From contig NZ_MRCI01000001.1 in the NCBI RefSeq assembly GCF_001922575.1, positions 806,001 to 870,000 on the forward strand: 64,000 nt of DNA, in the 5' to 3' direction. The notes under the pieces are model-generated. The model saw nothing but the letters and a program-made list of their open reading frames with translations. It had not been told where the DNA came from and searched no databases. The position numbers and the translations under genes were made by a program. Shown in pieces: positions 37,126-46,168 of this stretch; position 1 is the first letter of the stretch; every line of letters begins with the position of its first letter. Origin of the DNA: Neptunomonas phycophila (GTDB lineage: Bacteria; Pseudomonadota; Gammaproteobacteria; Pseudomonadales; Balneatricaceae).

Positions 37126-37815
37126 ATGAGCCATACCTCTGATTCGATGTTAGCTGCAATTTTTGATATGGACGGTCTTTTAATTGATTCCGAGCCGGTG
37201 TGGATGTCGGTTGAGGCTCAAATTATGAAAGACCTCTATGGTATTGATCTCGTAAAGGCCGATCTAATGCCATTTCAAGGTCGCAGCACGCTCGCTTTTT
37301 GTGAGGGTATGGCAAAACGTTTTACTGATGCAGGCATTGTAATAGAGGATCTGCTGTCCGGTTTATTAGACCGTATGGGGCAAATGATTACGACAGCGGC
37401 TCTGCTGCCTGGGGCTGAAGCCATTTTACATTGGTTTAATGAACAAAATATTCCATTGGCTATTGCGTCTTCTTCGCCTCTGCATTTTATCGAGGCGGTA
37501 GTGTCTCGGCACCATTTACCTGTGCACATGTTCACTTCAGGGACTGAGGTGAACGCATCTAAACCGCATCCCGCGGTATTTGAGTTATGCGCTCAACGTT
37601 TATCAATGCCTGTTGAGCGTTGCATGGTCTGGGAAGACTCTGTCAACGGTGTGATTGCCGGTAAAGCAGCCAGTATGGCCGTCGTTGCCGTACCTGAAAA
37701 AAACCACCCCACGCCAGAAAAGTTCGCGATTGCGGATGCTTGCTGTAACTCATTGCTGGAATCACTAGAAATACTGAAAGTTGATGGTTTTATTTGGCCG
37801 TTTAGTCGTCGTTAA
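37126..37815 (+). CDS. HAD family sugar phosphatase, YniC-like
   Basis: A 229-residue cytosolic HAD hydrolase. The nucleophile motif is AAIFDMDGLLIDSEPVW, almost as in E. coli YniC (hexitol phosphatase B); motif II is in IASSSP, motif III includes K in ASKPHPAVF, and motif IV is VWEDSVNGVIAGKAA. The ATG at 37126 has GGAG eight bases upstream; the frame extends further back into the dehydrogenase gene but without support. In a polyol operon it could remove phosphate from toxic hexitol or pentitol phosphates; that role is inferred. Beta-phosphoglucomutase-like activity is a less likely alternative. Confidence 0.9.
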   Translation: MSHTSDSMLAAIFDMDGLLIDSEPVWMSVEAQIMKDLYGIDLVKADLMPFQGRSTLAFCEGMAKRFTDAGIVIEDLLSGLLDRMGQMITTAALLPGAEAILHWFNEQNIPLAIASSSPLHFIEAVVSRHHLPVHMFTSGTEVNASKPHPAVFELCAQRLSMPVERCMVWEDSVNGVIAGKAASMAVVAVPEKNHPTPEKFAIADACCNSLLESLEILKVDGFIWPFSRR

Positions 37816-37892
37816 GGGTGACCCGTGCGCGTTTGCAGGTAAGATAGGCAGGTAGGGAAACCTTATCGAATTTAATTAGTTTTGGAGTGCGC

Positions 37893-38846
37893 ATGAATTT
37901 ACTAGAACAGCTTAAATCACTAAGTACTGTTGTTGCTGACACTGGAGATCTAGAGGCGATTCAACGATTTAAGCCTGAAGACGCAACGACAAACCCTTCG
38001 TTAATTTTAAAAGCGGCAGAGTCTGGTAGCTACGATGGCTTACTGAATGACATTGTTACTGAAGTGAACGCTTTACATTTAACTAAAGATGCAGCTTTAG
38101 AAGAAATTAGCGACCGTCTAATTGTCGCTATGGGTGTGGCAATTCTTGAGCATGTACCTGGTCGAGTTTCAACAGAAGTGGATGCTCGTTTATCTTTTGA
38201 CCAAACGGCTAGTTTAGCTAAAGCCCGTAAGTTGGTTGCTCTTTATGAGCAGGCAGGGGTTAGTCGGTCGCGTATTCTGATTAAGTTAGCGGCAACGTGG
38301 GAAGGTATTCGTGCGGCTGAAATTCTTGAAAAAGAAGGGATTCAGTGCAACTTGACGCTAATCTTTAGTTTTGCCCAAGCTCAAGCCTGCGCAGAAGCGG
38401 GGGTTTACCTTATCTCCCCATTTGTAGGCCGTATCTTAGATTGGTTCCGTAAGGAAAATCCTGACGCTAACTATGCACCCTCAGAAGAGCCAGGTGTGGA
38501 ATCTGTCACACGTATTTTTAACTACTTTCGTCAGCAGGGCTACCCAACGGTTGTTATGGGAGCAAGCTTCCGTAATGCCGGTGAAATTATTGCCTTAGCC
38601 GGTTGTGATCGGCTAACCATTAGCCCAGCACTGCTAGAAGAATTAGCGTCAACAGAAGGATCGCTAAACGCCTCTCTAGTGGCTACTGATGCATCACCTG
38701 TCGAGGTGGATGCTTTAACTGAACCGGCTTTCCGTCACGCGCTTAATGCAGATGCGATGGCAACAGAAAAGTTAGCTGAAGGTATTCGAGGTTTTGAAAA
38801 AGACCAAGGAAAACTAGAAGCCTTAATCTTAAACCGTTTGGGATAA
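37893..38846 (+). CDS. tal: Transaldolase
   Basis: A 317-residue TalB-type transaldolase that transfers dihydroxyacetone units in the non-oxidative pentose phosphate pathway. Recognisable parts are [25 protein letters not shown]-like [11 protein letters not shown], the Schiff-base lysine in [35 protein letters not shown] and [12 protein letters not shown]. The ATG at 37893 has GGAG five bases upstream; a GTG two codons earlier is the alternative. It lies ~75 nt after the HAD gene. Its presence in the operon fits metabolism of xylulose 5-phosphate made by the next gene product. Confidence 0.96.
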   Translation: MNLLEQLKSLSTVVADTGDLEAIQRFKPEDATTNPSLILKAAESGSYDGLLNDIVTEVNALHLTKDAALEEISDRLIVAMGVAILEHVPGRVSTEVDARLSFDQTASLAKARKLVALYEQAGVSRSRILIKLAATWEGIRAAEILEKEGIQCNLTLIFSFAQAQACAEAGVYLISPFVGRILDWFRKENPDANYAPSEEPGVESVTRIFNYFRQQGYPTVVMGASFRNAGEIIALAGCDRLTISPALLEELASTEGSLNASLVATDASPVEVDALTEPAFRHALNADAMATEKLAEGIRGFEKDQGKLEALILNRLG

Positions 38847-38891
38847 TGAAGTGGGTGTGACGCTCAAGAATAATCATAAGAGGGCGCTTTA

Positions 38892-40394
38892 ATGTATGTT
38901 GGTGTTGATTGCGGTACGCAAGGTACTAAGGTCGTCATTCTAGATACTAAGCAGCAAAAGGTGCGTGGTGAAGGCTACGCTCCTCATGCTTTGGTCAGTG
39001 AATCAAATGGCTGTCGAGAGCAATCACCACATTGGTGGACGGACGCCTTTGCCCTAGCGTATCACGCTGCCGTTGAACAAGCGGGTATTTATACACGCTG
39101 CATCCGTGGAATTGGAGTCTCGGGACAGCAGCATGGCTTGGTCGTTCTTGATCGTGAAGGGCAGGTTATTCGCCCGGCTAAATTGTGGTGTGATACCCAA
39201 ACTGCTCCTGAAAATGCTGAGCTGCTCGCTATGTTGGGAGGAGAATCAGGTTCCATTGAGCAATTAGGGTTGGTCTTAGCAACCGGTTATACCCTTTCAA
39301 AATTGCTCTGGCTAAAAAAGAACGAGCCAGAAAATTTTGCAAACATAGCTCATATTTTACTACCGCATGATTATATTAATTACTGGCTAACCGGACAGAT
39401 GGCTACCGAATGCGGTGACGCATCGGGTACGGGTTACTTTGATGTACGCACCCGTCAATGGAATACGGACGTATTATCTCTGATAAGCCCCGATGGACAA
39501 TTGGCAGATGCACTACCGCCTATCCTTTCAGGGCAGCAGTCCATTGGGCGGGTGCGTAAAGAGCTTGCTCAAGCATTGGGGTTATCTGATAACGTAATCG
39601 TGTCCAGTGGTGGGGGCGATAATATGATGGGGGCAATTGGCACCGCTAATATTGAGGATGGCATGGTTACCATGAGCCTTGGCACCTCGGGGACCATCTA
39701 TGCGTACTCGTCGACGGCTCCCTCCCGCTTGCATCCGGATGTCGCTTCTTTTTGTTCATCTAGCAATGGTTGGTTACCTCTCATATGCACAATGAACTTA
39801 ACCAGTGCTGCTAATAAAATGCGTGAAACGTTAGGTCTGGACTTAGAGGCGTTCAATCAGTTAATTGCTGATACGCCAATCGGAGCAGAGGGGTTAACCA
39901 TGTTGCCTTTTCTTAACGGGGAGCGAGTACCAGCCCTACCTGATGCTACGGGCAGTCTGCTCGGTTTAAACATGCAAAACATGACACCAGGCCACTTATG
40001 TCGGGCAGTAGTGGAAGGTACAACATTCACTTTACGTTACGGTTTAGACCGTTTAAGAGAATCGGGTGTGCGAAGTGAAACAATCTGCTTGATTGGTGGT
40101 GGAGCGAAAAGCCCAGTCTGGCGGCAGTTAGTCGCTGACGTGATGAATACCCGTGTTGTTTGCCCTGTCAGCAGCGAGGCGGCGGCATTAGGGGGAGCTA
40201 TTCAAGCTGTGTGGTGTGATCTACATGAGCAAGGCCAAGATGTCTCTTTGGGCGAGTTGTGCTCTGATCTAGTCGTAATGAATGACGCGTTGATGGCAGA
40301 GCCACAACTGGATGCTGTACAGGCTTATGAACAGGCCTATCAAGCTTACTTATTAGCAGTGGCAGCGCATTATCCTGAAGCCGGAGGTAAGTGA
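38892..40394 (+). CDS. xylB: Xylulokinase
   Basis: A 500-residue FGGY-family kinase. The first ATPase motif is VGVDCGTQGTKVVILD, the family signature region is GVSGQQHGLVVLD, and the second half has SLGTSGTIYA, LPFLNGERVPALPDATGSLLG and ICLIGGGAKSPVWRQLVADVM. These fit xylulokinase, or MtlY of the Pseudomonas mannitol operon, better than glycerol or ribulose kinases. It would phosphorylate D-xylulose made by the dehydrogenase. The stop overlaps the start of the AraC gene by one base (TGATG). Confidence 0.92.
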   Translation: MYVGVDCGTQGTKVVILDTKQQKVRGEGYAPHALVSESNGCREQSPHWWTDAFALAYHAAVEQAGIYTRCIRGIGVSGQQHGLVVLDREGQVIRPAKLWCDTQTAPENAELLAMLGGESGSIEQLGLVLATGYTLSKLLWLKKNEPENFANIAHILLPHDYINYWLTGQMATECGDASGTGYFDVRTRQWNTDVLSLISPDGQLADALPPILSGQQSIGRVRKELAQALGLSDNVIVSSGGGDNMMGAIGTANIEDGMVTMSLGTSGTIYAYSSTAPSRLHPDVASFCSSSNGWLPLICTMNLTSAANKMRETLGLDLEAFNQLIADTPIGAEGLTMLPFLNGERVPALPDATGSLLGLNMQNMTPGHLCRAVVEGTTFTLRYGLDRLRESGVRSETICLIGGGAKSPVWRQLVADVMNTRVVCPVSSEAAALGGAIQAVWCDLHEQGQDVSLGELCSDLVVMNDALMAEPQLDAVQAYEQAYQAYLLAVAAHYPEAGGK

Positions 40395-41332
40395 TGGCAC
40401 CGCGTAACGATACGCCTTTAGATACCTCTTTCAAGTTAGAACTTGAGCTTTCAGACCCGCATTATTCGGGATCGGTTCGCTACCTGCAACATGGGGCTGA
40501 CTCGCCTTTAATTCGTTGGCACTGTCATAAAGAATATGAGCTGCATTTGATTGTGGCAACGTCAGGTAAAATGTTTATAGGCGATTACATTGGCAATTTT
40601 AGTCCGATGCATTTAGTTCTGACAGGGCCTCACTTGCCGCATAATTGGATTAGCCGGTTAGATGAAGATGAACCCGCGCCTTTGAGGGATATGTTGCTGC
40701 AGTTCTCTGGAGATTTTATTCAGCAATGTAAGGCAATCATGCCTGAAATGAGCATGATTGATGACTTGTTAAAAAAGGCCAGTGTGGGAGTCATGTTTGA
40801 GCAAAGTGTAGCCCTAGAGGTTGAGCCCTTGTTTCGTCAGGCTTCTCAGACCAGTGGTTTTAGTCGACTGGTGCTCTTTTTTAATATTCTGGAGCGGCTT
40901 TCGCGTGAAAAAGACTATCGCTTATTATCGTCAACATCGTTTGACCCTTTGCTGGACGAGTCAGCAATTGATCGGGTAAACGTTGCGGTAAATTACATCA
41001 TGCAGCATTACCAAGCGGGGCTTACCTTAGAAGATGTAGCGAGCGAGGTAGGAATGAAGCCGACTTATTTTTCTAAGTTTTTCAAACGCAGTACCGGGAT
41101 ACGGTTTATTGAGTTTGTTAATAACTTAAGAATCAACCGCGCCTGCGAGCGTTTAGTAGGAACAACTGAGTCGATTACGGATATTTGTTTCCAAGTGGGA
41201 TTCAACAACATCGCCAATTTTAATCGTCGTTTTGTTAGCCTAAAGGGAATGACACCATCTGATTATCGTAAGCAAGCCGCTATGCGCTATTACCGACCTG
41301 GTGGGCACATACCAGCACCTAAGAGTGATTAA
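40394..41332 (+). CDS. AraC family regulator of the polyol operon
   Basis: A 312-residue transcription factor. An N-terminal cupin-like sensing domain (HCHKEYELHLIVATSGKMFIGDYIG, GPHLPHNWIS) is followed by a C-terminal AraC DNA-binding domain (~205-300) with two helix-turn-helix units: LTLEDVASEVGMKPTYFSKFFK and ESITDICFQVGFNNIANFNRRF. GGAGG lies six bases before the ATG, which overlaps the xylB stop. The arrangement matches MtlR-type activators of mannitol/arabitol operons, here placed last rather than first. It most likely activates the operon in response to polyol; that is inferred. Confidence 0.92.
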   Translation: MAPRNDTPLDTSFKLELELSDPHYSGSVRYLQHGADSPLIRWHCHKEYELHLIVATSGKMFIGDYIGNFSPMHLVLTGPHLPHNWISRLDEDEPAPLRDMLLQFSGDFIQQCKAIMPEMSMIDDLLKKASVGVMFEQSVALEVEPLFRQASQTSGFSRLVLFFNILERLSREKDYRLLSSTSFDPLLDESAIDRVNVAVNYIMQHYQAGLTLEDVASEVGMKPTYFSKFFKRSTGIRFIEFVNNLRINRACERLVGTTESITDICFQVGFNNIANFNRRFVSLKGMTPSDYRKQAAMRYYRPGGHIPAPKSD

Positions 41333-41422
41333 AAGCTCTGGGGCTCGGTTAATAAAAAGAAGGGGTTGGTGGTAGCCATTTTTAGCTAATAAGCAAAAGT
41401 AACGAGCTTGGCTTAGAAAAAA

Positions 41423-41506
41423 TGGTGGTGGGAGATGGATTCGAACCATCGAAGCTTGCGCGTCAGATTTACAGTCTGATCCCTTTGGCCACTCGGGAAC
41501 CCCACC
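41423..41506 (-). tRNA. tRNA-Tyr (GTA)
   Basis: The minus strand folds as a complete tRNA very close to E. coli tRNA-Tyr: acceptor arms GGTGGGG and TCCCACC, D-arm with CCCGAGTGGCC, anticodon loop CTGTAAA giving GTA, a long class II variable arm, T-loop GGTTCGAATCC, and an encoded CCA end. A promoter is recognisable just upstream. It stands alone between the AraC gene and nrdA. Confidence 0.97.
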
Positions 41507-41520
41507 AGAAGAGGGGGCGA

Positions 41521-41549
41521 ATAATAGAGATAAAAGGAGGTTATGTAAA
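41521..41549 (-). promoter_or_regulatory. Sigma-70 promoter of tRNA-Tyr
   Basis: On the minus strand TTTACA (41544-41549) and TATTAT (41521-41526) are separated by exactly 17 nt, and the tRNA 5' end lies 15 nt after the -10. The bases between are GC-rich (TCGCCCCC), a discriminator of the kind found in stable-RNA promoters under stringent control. Confidence 0.75.
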
Positions 41550-41927
41550 TGCTTTTATGGGCTTTTTTCTCTTTTTTTTCACATGAAATTTAAGACCCTT
41601 ATATTCTTGCGAGTTGAAAAAATTTCTTAATCTTTTTGTCATGCGGTCGCTATCCCCATGAGAGCTAGGGTTGGCTTGATATTGGCTGGATTCAGGCGTA
41701 AATCGGCATAGATTTTCACTAAAATCAAGAGTTGAAATAAAGGCATTTTTCTCTATATTTAGTGCCTGTTTTTTCTGGTTGTACAATATCTAGTGTTTAT
41801 GACGTAGTTAAGACACTAGTGTTACTTCGGCTTAATATTTCATTAATACCAGCCGAGATCTTTATTAAAAATCAAGAAAAAATTTCACTTTCATCCGTAT
41901 TTATCTTTTGTGGGGAATGGCTTCGGT
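41550..41927. other. Intergenic region before nrdA
   Basis: The rest of the gap between tRNA-Tyr and nrdA. Apart from the NrdR-like site it holds a T-rich tract near 41560-41580 and AT-rich sequence to the nrdA start. Short open frames on both strands here look non-coding. Confidence 0.5.
41781..41828 (+). promoter_or_regulatory. Probable NrdR binding region
   Basis: A 16-bp site GTACAATATCTAGTGT at 41781-41796 agrees with the NrdR box consensus (ACACWATATATWGTGT, from memory) at 13 of 16 positions. Exactly 32 nt downstream, 41813 begins ACACTA, the left half of a second box whose right half is poor. Two boxes about three helical turns apart are the usual NrdR layout before nrd genes. It lies ~130 nt upstream of the nrdA start. 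Confidence 0.65.
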
Positions 41928-44192
41928 ATGCAGCAGAATTTGATGGTTACTAAACGTGATGGACGACAAGAGCCGATAGACCTCGAAAAGATTCATCGAG
42001 TTGTTATTTGGGCCGCTGAAGGATTAGACCAGGTTGCACCATCAGAAGTTGAACTCAAATCGCACATACAGTTCTACGAAGGCATTACCACATCAGACAT
42101 CCATGAAACCCTAATCAAGTCAGCGGCTGATTTGATTTCTGAAACCGCGCCCGACTATCAATACCTTGCCGCTCGCTTAGCTATTTTTCATCTTCGTAAG
42201 CGAGCATTCGGTAGCTACGAGCCCCCACATTTGTTTGATCATGTAGCAGCGATGGTCGAAGCTGGTCGTTACGATAAGCATCTGATTGAAGACTACACGC
42301 GCGAAGAATTTGACGAGCTTAATAGCTACCTTGATCACACACGTGATATGAACTTTAGCTATGCAGCGGTTAAGCAACTGGAAGGTAAATATCTGGTTCA
42401 GAACCGTGTCACAGGCGAAATTTATGAAAGCCCGCAGATCCTTTATATGCTGGTGTCTGCGTGCTTATTTGCTTCTTACCCAAAAGAAACGCGTTTGGAT
42501 TATGTTAAGCGTTTTTATGATGCGACCTCTCTATTCAAGCTTTCGTTACCTACGCCTATCATGGCGGGGGTGCGTACTCCAACACGTCAATTTAGCTCAT
42601 GTGTACTGATTGAGTGTGGTGATAGCCTGGATTCGATCAATGCGACGGCGAGTTCGATCGTTAAATACGTATCGCAACGTGCTGGTATTGGTATTAACGC
42701 TGGTCGCATTCGTGCCATCGGTAGCCCTATACGCAACGGTGAGGCATTCCACACGGGTTGTATACCTTTCTATAAGCACTTCCAAACGGCTGTTAAATCG
42801 TGCTCACAAGGCGGTGTGCGTGGTGGCGCTGCAACCTTGTTCTATCCACTGTGGCATTTAGAGGTTGAGTCTTTACTTGTATTAAAGAATAACCGTGGAG
42901 TTGAAGAAAACCGAGTTCGCCATCTAGATTACGGGGTTCAACTCAACAAACTGATGTATCAGCGCCTAATTAAAGGTGGAAATATTACGTTGTTTAGCCC
43001 GCATGAAGTGCCTGGGCTGTATGATGCGTTCTTTGCTGATCAGGATGAGTTCGAGCGTTTATATGTTCAATACGAGCAAGACGAAAATATCCGTAAACGC
43101 ACAATAAAAGCCGTCGAGTTATTTGGTTTATTGGCCTCAGAGCGCGCTTCGACTGGCCGTATCTACATTCAGAACGTAGACCACTGTAATACGCATAGCC
43201 CATTTGATCCGCTTGTGGCACCCGTTAAACAATCCAACTTGTGCCTTGAGATTGCGTTGCCTACTAAGGCCATGGACGATGTGAATGATCCAAATGGTGA
43301 GATTGCCCTCTGTACGCTTTCAGCATTCAACTTGGGAGCGTTAGAAAACTTAGATGAGCTGGAAAACTTATCCGATCTGATTGTTCGTGCTTTAGATAAT
43401 TTATTGGATTACCAAGATTATCCGATTCCTGCTGCGTTCAATGCGACGGAAAATCGCCGGACGCTGGGTGTGGGTGTGACTAACTTTGCCTATTACCTTG
43501 CTAAAAATGGTGTGCGCTATTCGGATAGTTCGGCGAATGGTCTTGTGCACCGTACTTTTGAAGCGATTCAGTACTTCTTGCTTAAAGCTTCTAATGAGTT
43601 GGCTAAAGAGAAGGGGCCATGCCCGCTCTTTAATGAAACAACCTATGCTAAAGGCATTTTGCCTATTGATACCTACAAGCGTGAAATCGATGAGTTCTGT
43701 GATGAGCCATTACACTACTTCTGGGAAACATTGCGTGAAGACATTCGTGAGTTTGGTTTACGTAACAGTACCCTAACTGCACTCATGCCATGCGAAACGT
43801 CATCTCAGATTACAAACTCAACCAATGGTATTGAGCCGCCTCGTGGTTTTGTATCGGTTAAGGCGAGTAAAGATGGGATTATGAAGCAAGTAGTTCCCGA
43901 ATATTCGGCGCTTAAAGATGACTATGAATTACTCTGGTCAATCCCATCTAATGAAGGCTATCTTCAGTTGGTAGGGATTATGCAGAAGTTTGTTGACCAG
44001 TCGATTTCAGCTAACACGAATTATGATCCAACTGTGTTCCCGGGTGATAAAGTGCCTATGAAGCAGCTATTAAAAGACTTGCTGACAGCCTACAAATACG
44101 GCCTTAAAACACTGTATTACCATAACACCCGAGATGGTGCGAAAGACGAGCAAGACGACGGTGGCTGTGAAGGCGGCGCCTGCAAATTGTAA
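41928..44192 (+). CDS. nrdA: Ribonucleotide reductase class Ia, alpha subunit
   Basis: The catalytic subunit that reduces ribonucleoside diphosphates. The protein follows E. coli NrdA closely: ATP-cone (VTKRDGRQEPIDLEKIHRVV), active-site cysteine in FSSCVLIECGDSLDSI, SQRAGIGINAGRIRA, the loop with radical cysteine in QSNLCLEIALPT, LMPCETSSQITNSTNGIEPPRG, and a redox-active C-terminal tail CEGGACKL. I place the start at the ATG at 41928 (MQQNLMVTKRDG), which aligns with E. coli; the frame opens from a GTG six codons earlier. nrdB follows 86 nt downstream. Allosteric dATP control is expected from the intact cone. Confidence 0.98.
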   Translation: MQQNLMVTKRDGRQEPIDLEKIHRVVIWAAEGLDQVAPSEVELKSHIQFYEGITTSDIHETLIKSAADLISETAPDYQYLAARLAIFHLRKRAFGSYEPPHLFDHVAAMVEAGRYDKHLIEDYTREEFDELNSYLDHTRDMNFSYAAVKQLEGKYLVQNRVTGEIYESPQILYMLVSACLFASYPKETRLDYVKRFYDATSLFKLSLPTPIMAGVRTPTRQFSSCVLIECGDSLDSINATASSIVKYVSQRAGIGINAGRIRAIGSPIRNGEAFHTGCIPFYKHFQTAVKSCSQGGVRGGAATLFYPLWHLEVESLLVLKNNRGVEENRVRHLDYGVQLNKLMYQRLIKGGNITLFSPHEVPGLYDAFFADQDEFERLYVQYEQDENIRKRTIKAVELFGLLASERASTGRIYIQNVDHCNTHSPFDPLVAPVKQSNLCLEIALPTKAMDDVNDPNGEIALCTLSAFNLGALENLDELENLSDLIVRALDNLLDYQDYPIPAAFNATENRRTLGVGVTNFAYYLAKNGVRYSDSSANGLVHRTFEAIQYFLLKASNELAKEKGPCPLFNETTYAKGILPIDTYKREIDEFCDEPLHYFWETLREDIREFGLRNSTLTALMPCETSSQITNSTNGIEPPRGFVSVKASKDGIMKQVVPEYSALKDDYELLWSIPSNEGYLQLVGIMQKFVDQSISANTNYDPTVFPGDKVPMKQLLKDLLTAYKYGLKTLYYHNTRDGAKDEQDDGGCEGGACKL

Positions 44193-44209
44193 GCTAGTAT
44201 TCATGAGCG

Positions 44210-44236
44210 CCAGTAAGTGATTATTATGCTTGCTGG
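44210..44236 (+). promoter_or_regulatory. Small hairpin between nrdA and nrdB
   Basis: An 8-bp stem (CCAGTAAG at 44210-44217 and CTTGCTGG at 44229-44236) with an 11-nt loop and one wobble pair, in the 86-nt gap between the two genes. Followed by a modest pyrimidine stretch; it could be a weak attenuator or stability element. Confidence 0.4.
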
Positions 44237-44278
44237 TTGCTTCCCCTTTTAAGTCTTTCTTACGCTGTATAGATAACT

Positions 44279-45409
44279 ATGTCCTATTCTACATTTAATC
44301 CATCCAGTCATGATGCCACCCTAGAGCCTATGTTTTTTGGCAGAAGTGTTAACGTGGCACGTTACGATAAGCAAAAATATCCTATTTTCGAAAAGTTAAT
44401 CGAAAAGCAGCTTTCATTTTTCTGGCGTCCGGAAGAGGTTGATTTAAGTAAAGACCGTAAGGACTTTATGAATATGCCGGAGCACGAAAAGCATATATTT
44501 TTGAGTAATTTGAAATACCAAACTTTGCTCGATTCGGTACAAGGTCGCTCACCCAATGTTGCGTTTTTACCCATTGTTTCCCTTCCTGAGTTAGAAACAT
44601 GGTTTGAAACATGGGCGTTTAGTGAAACCATTCACAGCCGCTCATACACGCATATTATCCGTAATATAATTACGGAGCCTTCTGAGGTTTTCGATAAGAT
44701 CGTTACGAACGAAGAAATCGTTAAGCGTGCCGATTCTGTAACCCGTCTTTATGATGAGTTGATTGAGCTTAATACGGTGTTCTCGATCCATGGCGAAGGG
44801 GTGCATACGTTTAAGGGGCGCGTTTATGATGTTTCGATGCGCAATCTTAAGAAGAAGCTGTACCTGACGTTGGTCTCTGTCAATGTATTGGAAGCAATCC
44901 GCTTTTATGTAAGTTTTGCGTGCTCTTTTGCGTTTGCTGAGCGAGCTATCATGGAAGGTAATGCCAAAATCATTAAATTGATTGCCCGTGACGAAGCTTT
45001 GCATTTAACGGGTACGCAGCACATGTTGAATTTACTGGCATCGGGTAATGATGATCCTGAATTCAAGTCGATTGCTCAAGAGTGCCGGGAGGATGCGTTG
45101 GCTATATTTGCTGAGGCGGCTCAGCAAGAGAAGGATTGGGCTCAATACTTGTTTAGTGAAGGATCTATTATTGGCCTGAATGCTCAAATCTTAAGCGATT
45201 ATGTTGAGTACATAACTAATGTCCGCATGAAGGCATTAGGCTTTTCTGAAATGTTCCCTGCTAAGCAAAATCCATTGCCTTGGATGAATGCTTGGTTGGT
45301 CAGTGATAATGTTCAGGTCGCTCCTCAAGAATCTGAAATCAGTTCATATTTAGTGGGGCAAATTGACAACGAAGTTGACGATGGTGATTTTGACGACTTC
45401 GATTTCTAG
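44279..45409 (+). CDS. nrdB: Ribonucleotide reductase class Ia, beta subunit
   Basis: The 376-residue diiron-tyrosyl radical subunit. The radical tyrosine corresponds to Y123 in [13 protein letters not shown]; metal ligands fall in [14 protein letters not shown]-type and [27 protein letters not shown] segments. The C-terminal tail, which docks on NrdA, ends [12 protein letters not shown]. Length matches E. coli NrdB. The stop at 45407-45409 is followed ten bases later by the yfaE start, so the three genes form one operon. Confidence 0.98.
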   Translation: MSYSTFNPSSHDATLEPMFFGRSVNVARYDKQKYPIFEKLIEKQLSFFWRPEEVDLSKDRKDFMNMPEHEKHIFLSNLKYQTLLDSVQGRSPNVAFLPIVSLPELETWFETWAFSETIHSRSYTHIIRNIITEPSEVFDKIVTNEEIVKRADSVTRLYDELIELNTVFSIHGEGVHTFKGRVYDVSMRNLKKKLYLTLVSVNVLEAIRFYVSFACSFAFAERAIMEGNAKIIKLIARDEALHLTGTQHMLNLLASGNDDPEFKSIAQECREDALAIFAEAAQQEKDWAQYLFSEGSIIGLNAQILSDYVEYITNVRMKALGFSEMFPAKQNPLPWMNAWLVSDNVQVAPQESEISSYLVGQIDNEVDDGDFDDFDF

Positions 45410-45418
45410 GTGACAGGT

Positions 45419-45682
45419 ATGTCGATTCCACGTATTAAAGTTAATCATTTTCATACGTTTTACTATCAATATGAGCCTACGGTGCTTGATTCATTAGAGG
45501 CTCAAGAGATTCCGGCTCCTTACAGCTGTCGTGGCGGATATTGTGGCTGCTGTAAGGTGCGTCTGATTGACGGCGAAGTTGAGTACGTTCAAGAGAGTCT
45601 GGTTGATCTTAATGACGACGAGATTTTGACGTGCTGTTGTGTCCCAAAAACACATATTGAAATAGAGCTACCAGAGGATTAA
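45419..45682 (+). CDS. yfaE: YfaE-type 2Fe-2S ferredoxin for RNR maintenance
   Basis: An 87-residue plant-type ferredoxin. The cluster motif is CRGGYCGCC (C-x4-C-x2-C) with the fourth cysteine in ILTCCCVP. In E. coli YfaE helps rebuild the diferric-tyrosyl radical cofactor of NrdB, and its gene lies directly after nrdB as here. AGGTGA lies five bases before the ATG at 45419; a GTG at 45410 overlapping that site is a less likely start. Confidence 0.94.
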   Translation: MSIPRIKVNHFHTFYYQYEPTVLDSLEAQEIPAPYSCRGGYCGCCKVRLIDGEVEYVQESLVDLNDDEILTCCCVPKTHIEIELPED

Positions 45683-46168
45683 CACTCTCAATAGCGTTAG
45701 CCGTCTCTATAGCAAGCTGGTTAGTTTGCTAACCCTTCCTAGTAAGATTAATGAGCTGCCTTATATAGTATCTGGCGGCTCTTAATGTCACCACTGTGGT
45801 TTTATGTCCTTCTGACTTTGTAAAAGTTATCTACAGAAGAATGATCAGCGCTCAAAATATCCACTGCAACGCGATATCTATGAATAATTCAAGCATTAAT
45901 CTAGCAAATTTATCTCTTTTTTATAGATAATCCACATACTAATTTTGTAGAACACCTAGGTAAGAAAAAACAAGATTTTTTTTATTAAAAATTCTATTGC
46001 TTAATATAAGCTGTTGATTTTAAAGTGTTTATTTGTGTTGGTTGAAAATCGAGCAATTTGCTGACGAGCCAGTAAATACGGGGCTTATAGCAATCTACTA
46101 AAAAGATATAAACAAAGTTATCCACAGATATTGGGGAAAAGTGTACAAGCTGTAATAAACGCTTTTTT
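45683..46168. other. AT-rich gap with DnaA-like boxes
   Basis: A 486-nt gene-free gap between yfaE and nth, strongly AT-rich in its central part (runs of T and A around 45963-45990). It contains a short hairpin (GGTTAG/CTAACC at 45719-45734) that may close the nrd transcript, and the DnaA-box-like sites described separately. Open frames here look non-coding. Confidence 0.6.
45827..46126 (+). promoter_or_regulatory. Three same-strand DnaA-box-like sites
   Basis: TTATCCACA, the consensus DnaA box, lies at 46118-46126. Two one-mismatch copies are at 45827-45835 (TTATCTACA) and 45928-45936 (TAATCCACA), all on the plus strand, with a weaker ATATCCACT at 45857-45865. AT-rich tracts lie between them. 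Could be a DnaA titration site or an origin-like element; neither is shown. Confidence 0.5.

Noticed and set aside
41541-41786. Minus-strand 81-residue open frame upstream of nrdA
   Set aside because: It is lysine-rich and low in complexity, lies over the tRNA promoter and the NrdR site, and has no convincing ribosome site.
45827-46126. Chromosomal replication origin
   Set aside because: Only three box-like sites and none of the usual oriC neighbours (dnaA, dnaN, mnmG, rpmH); kept only as a possible DnaA-binding region.
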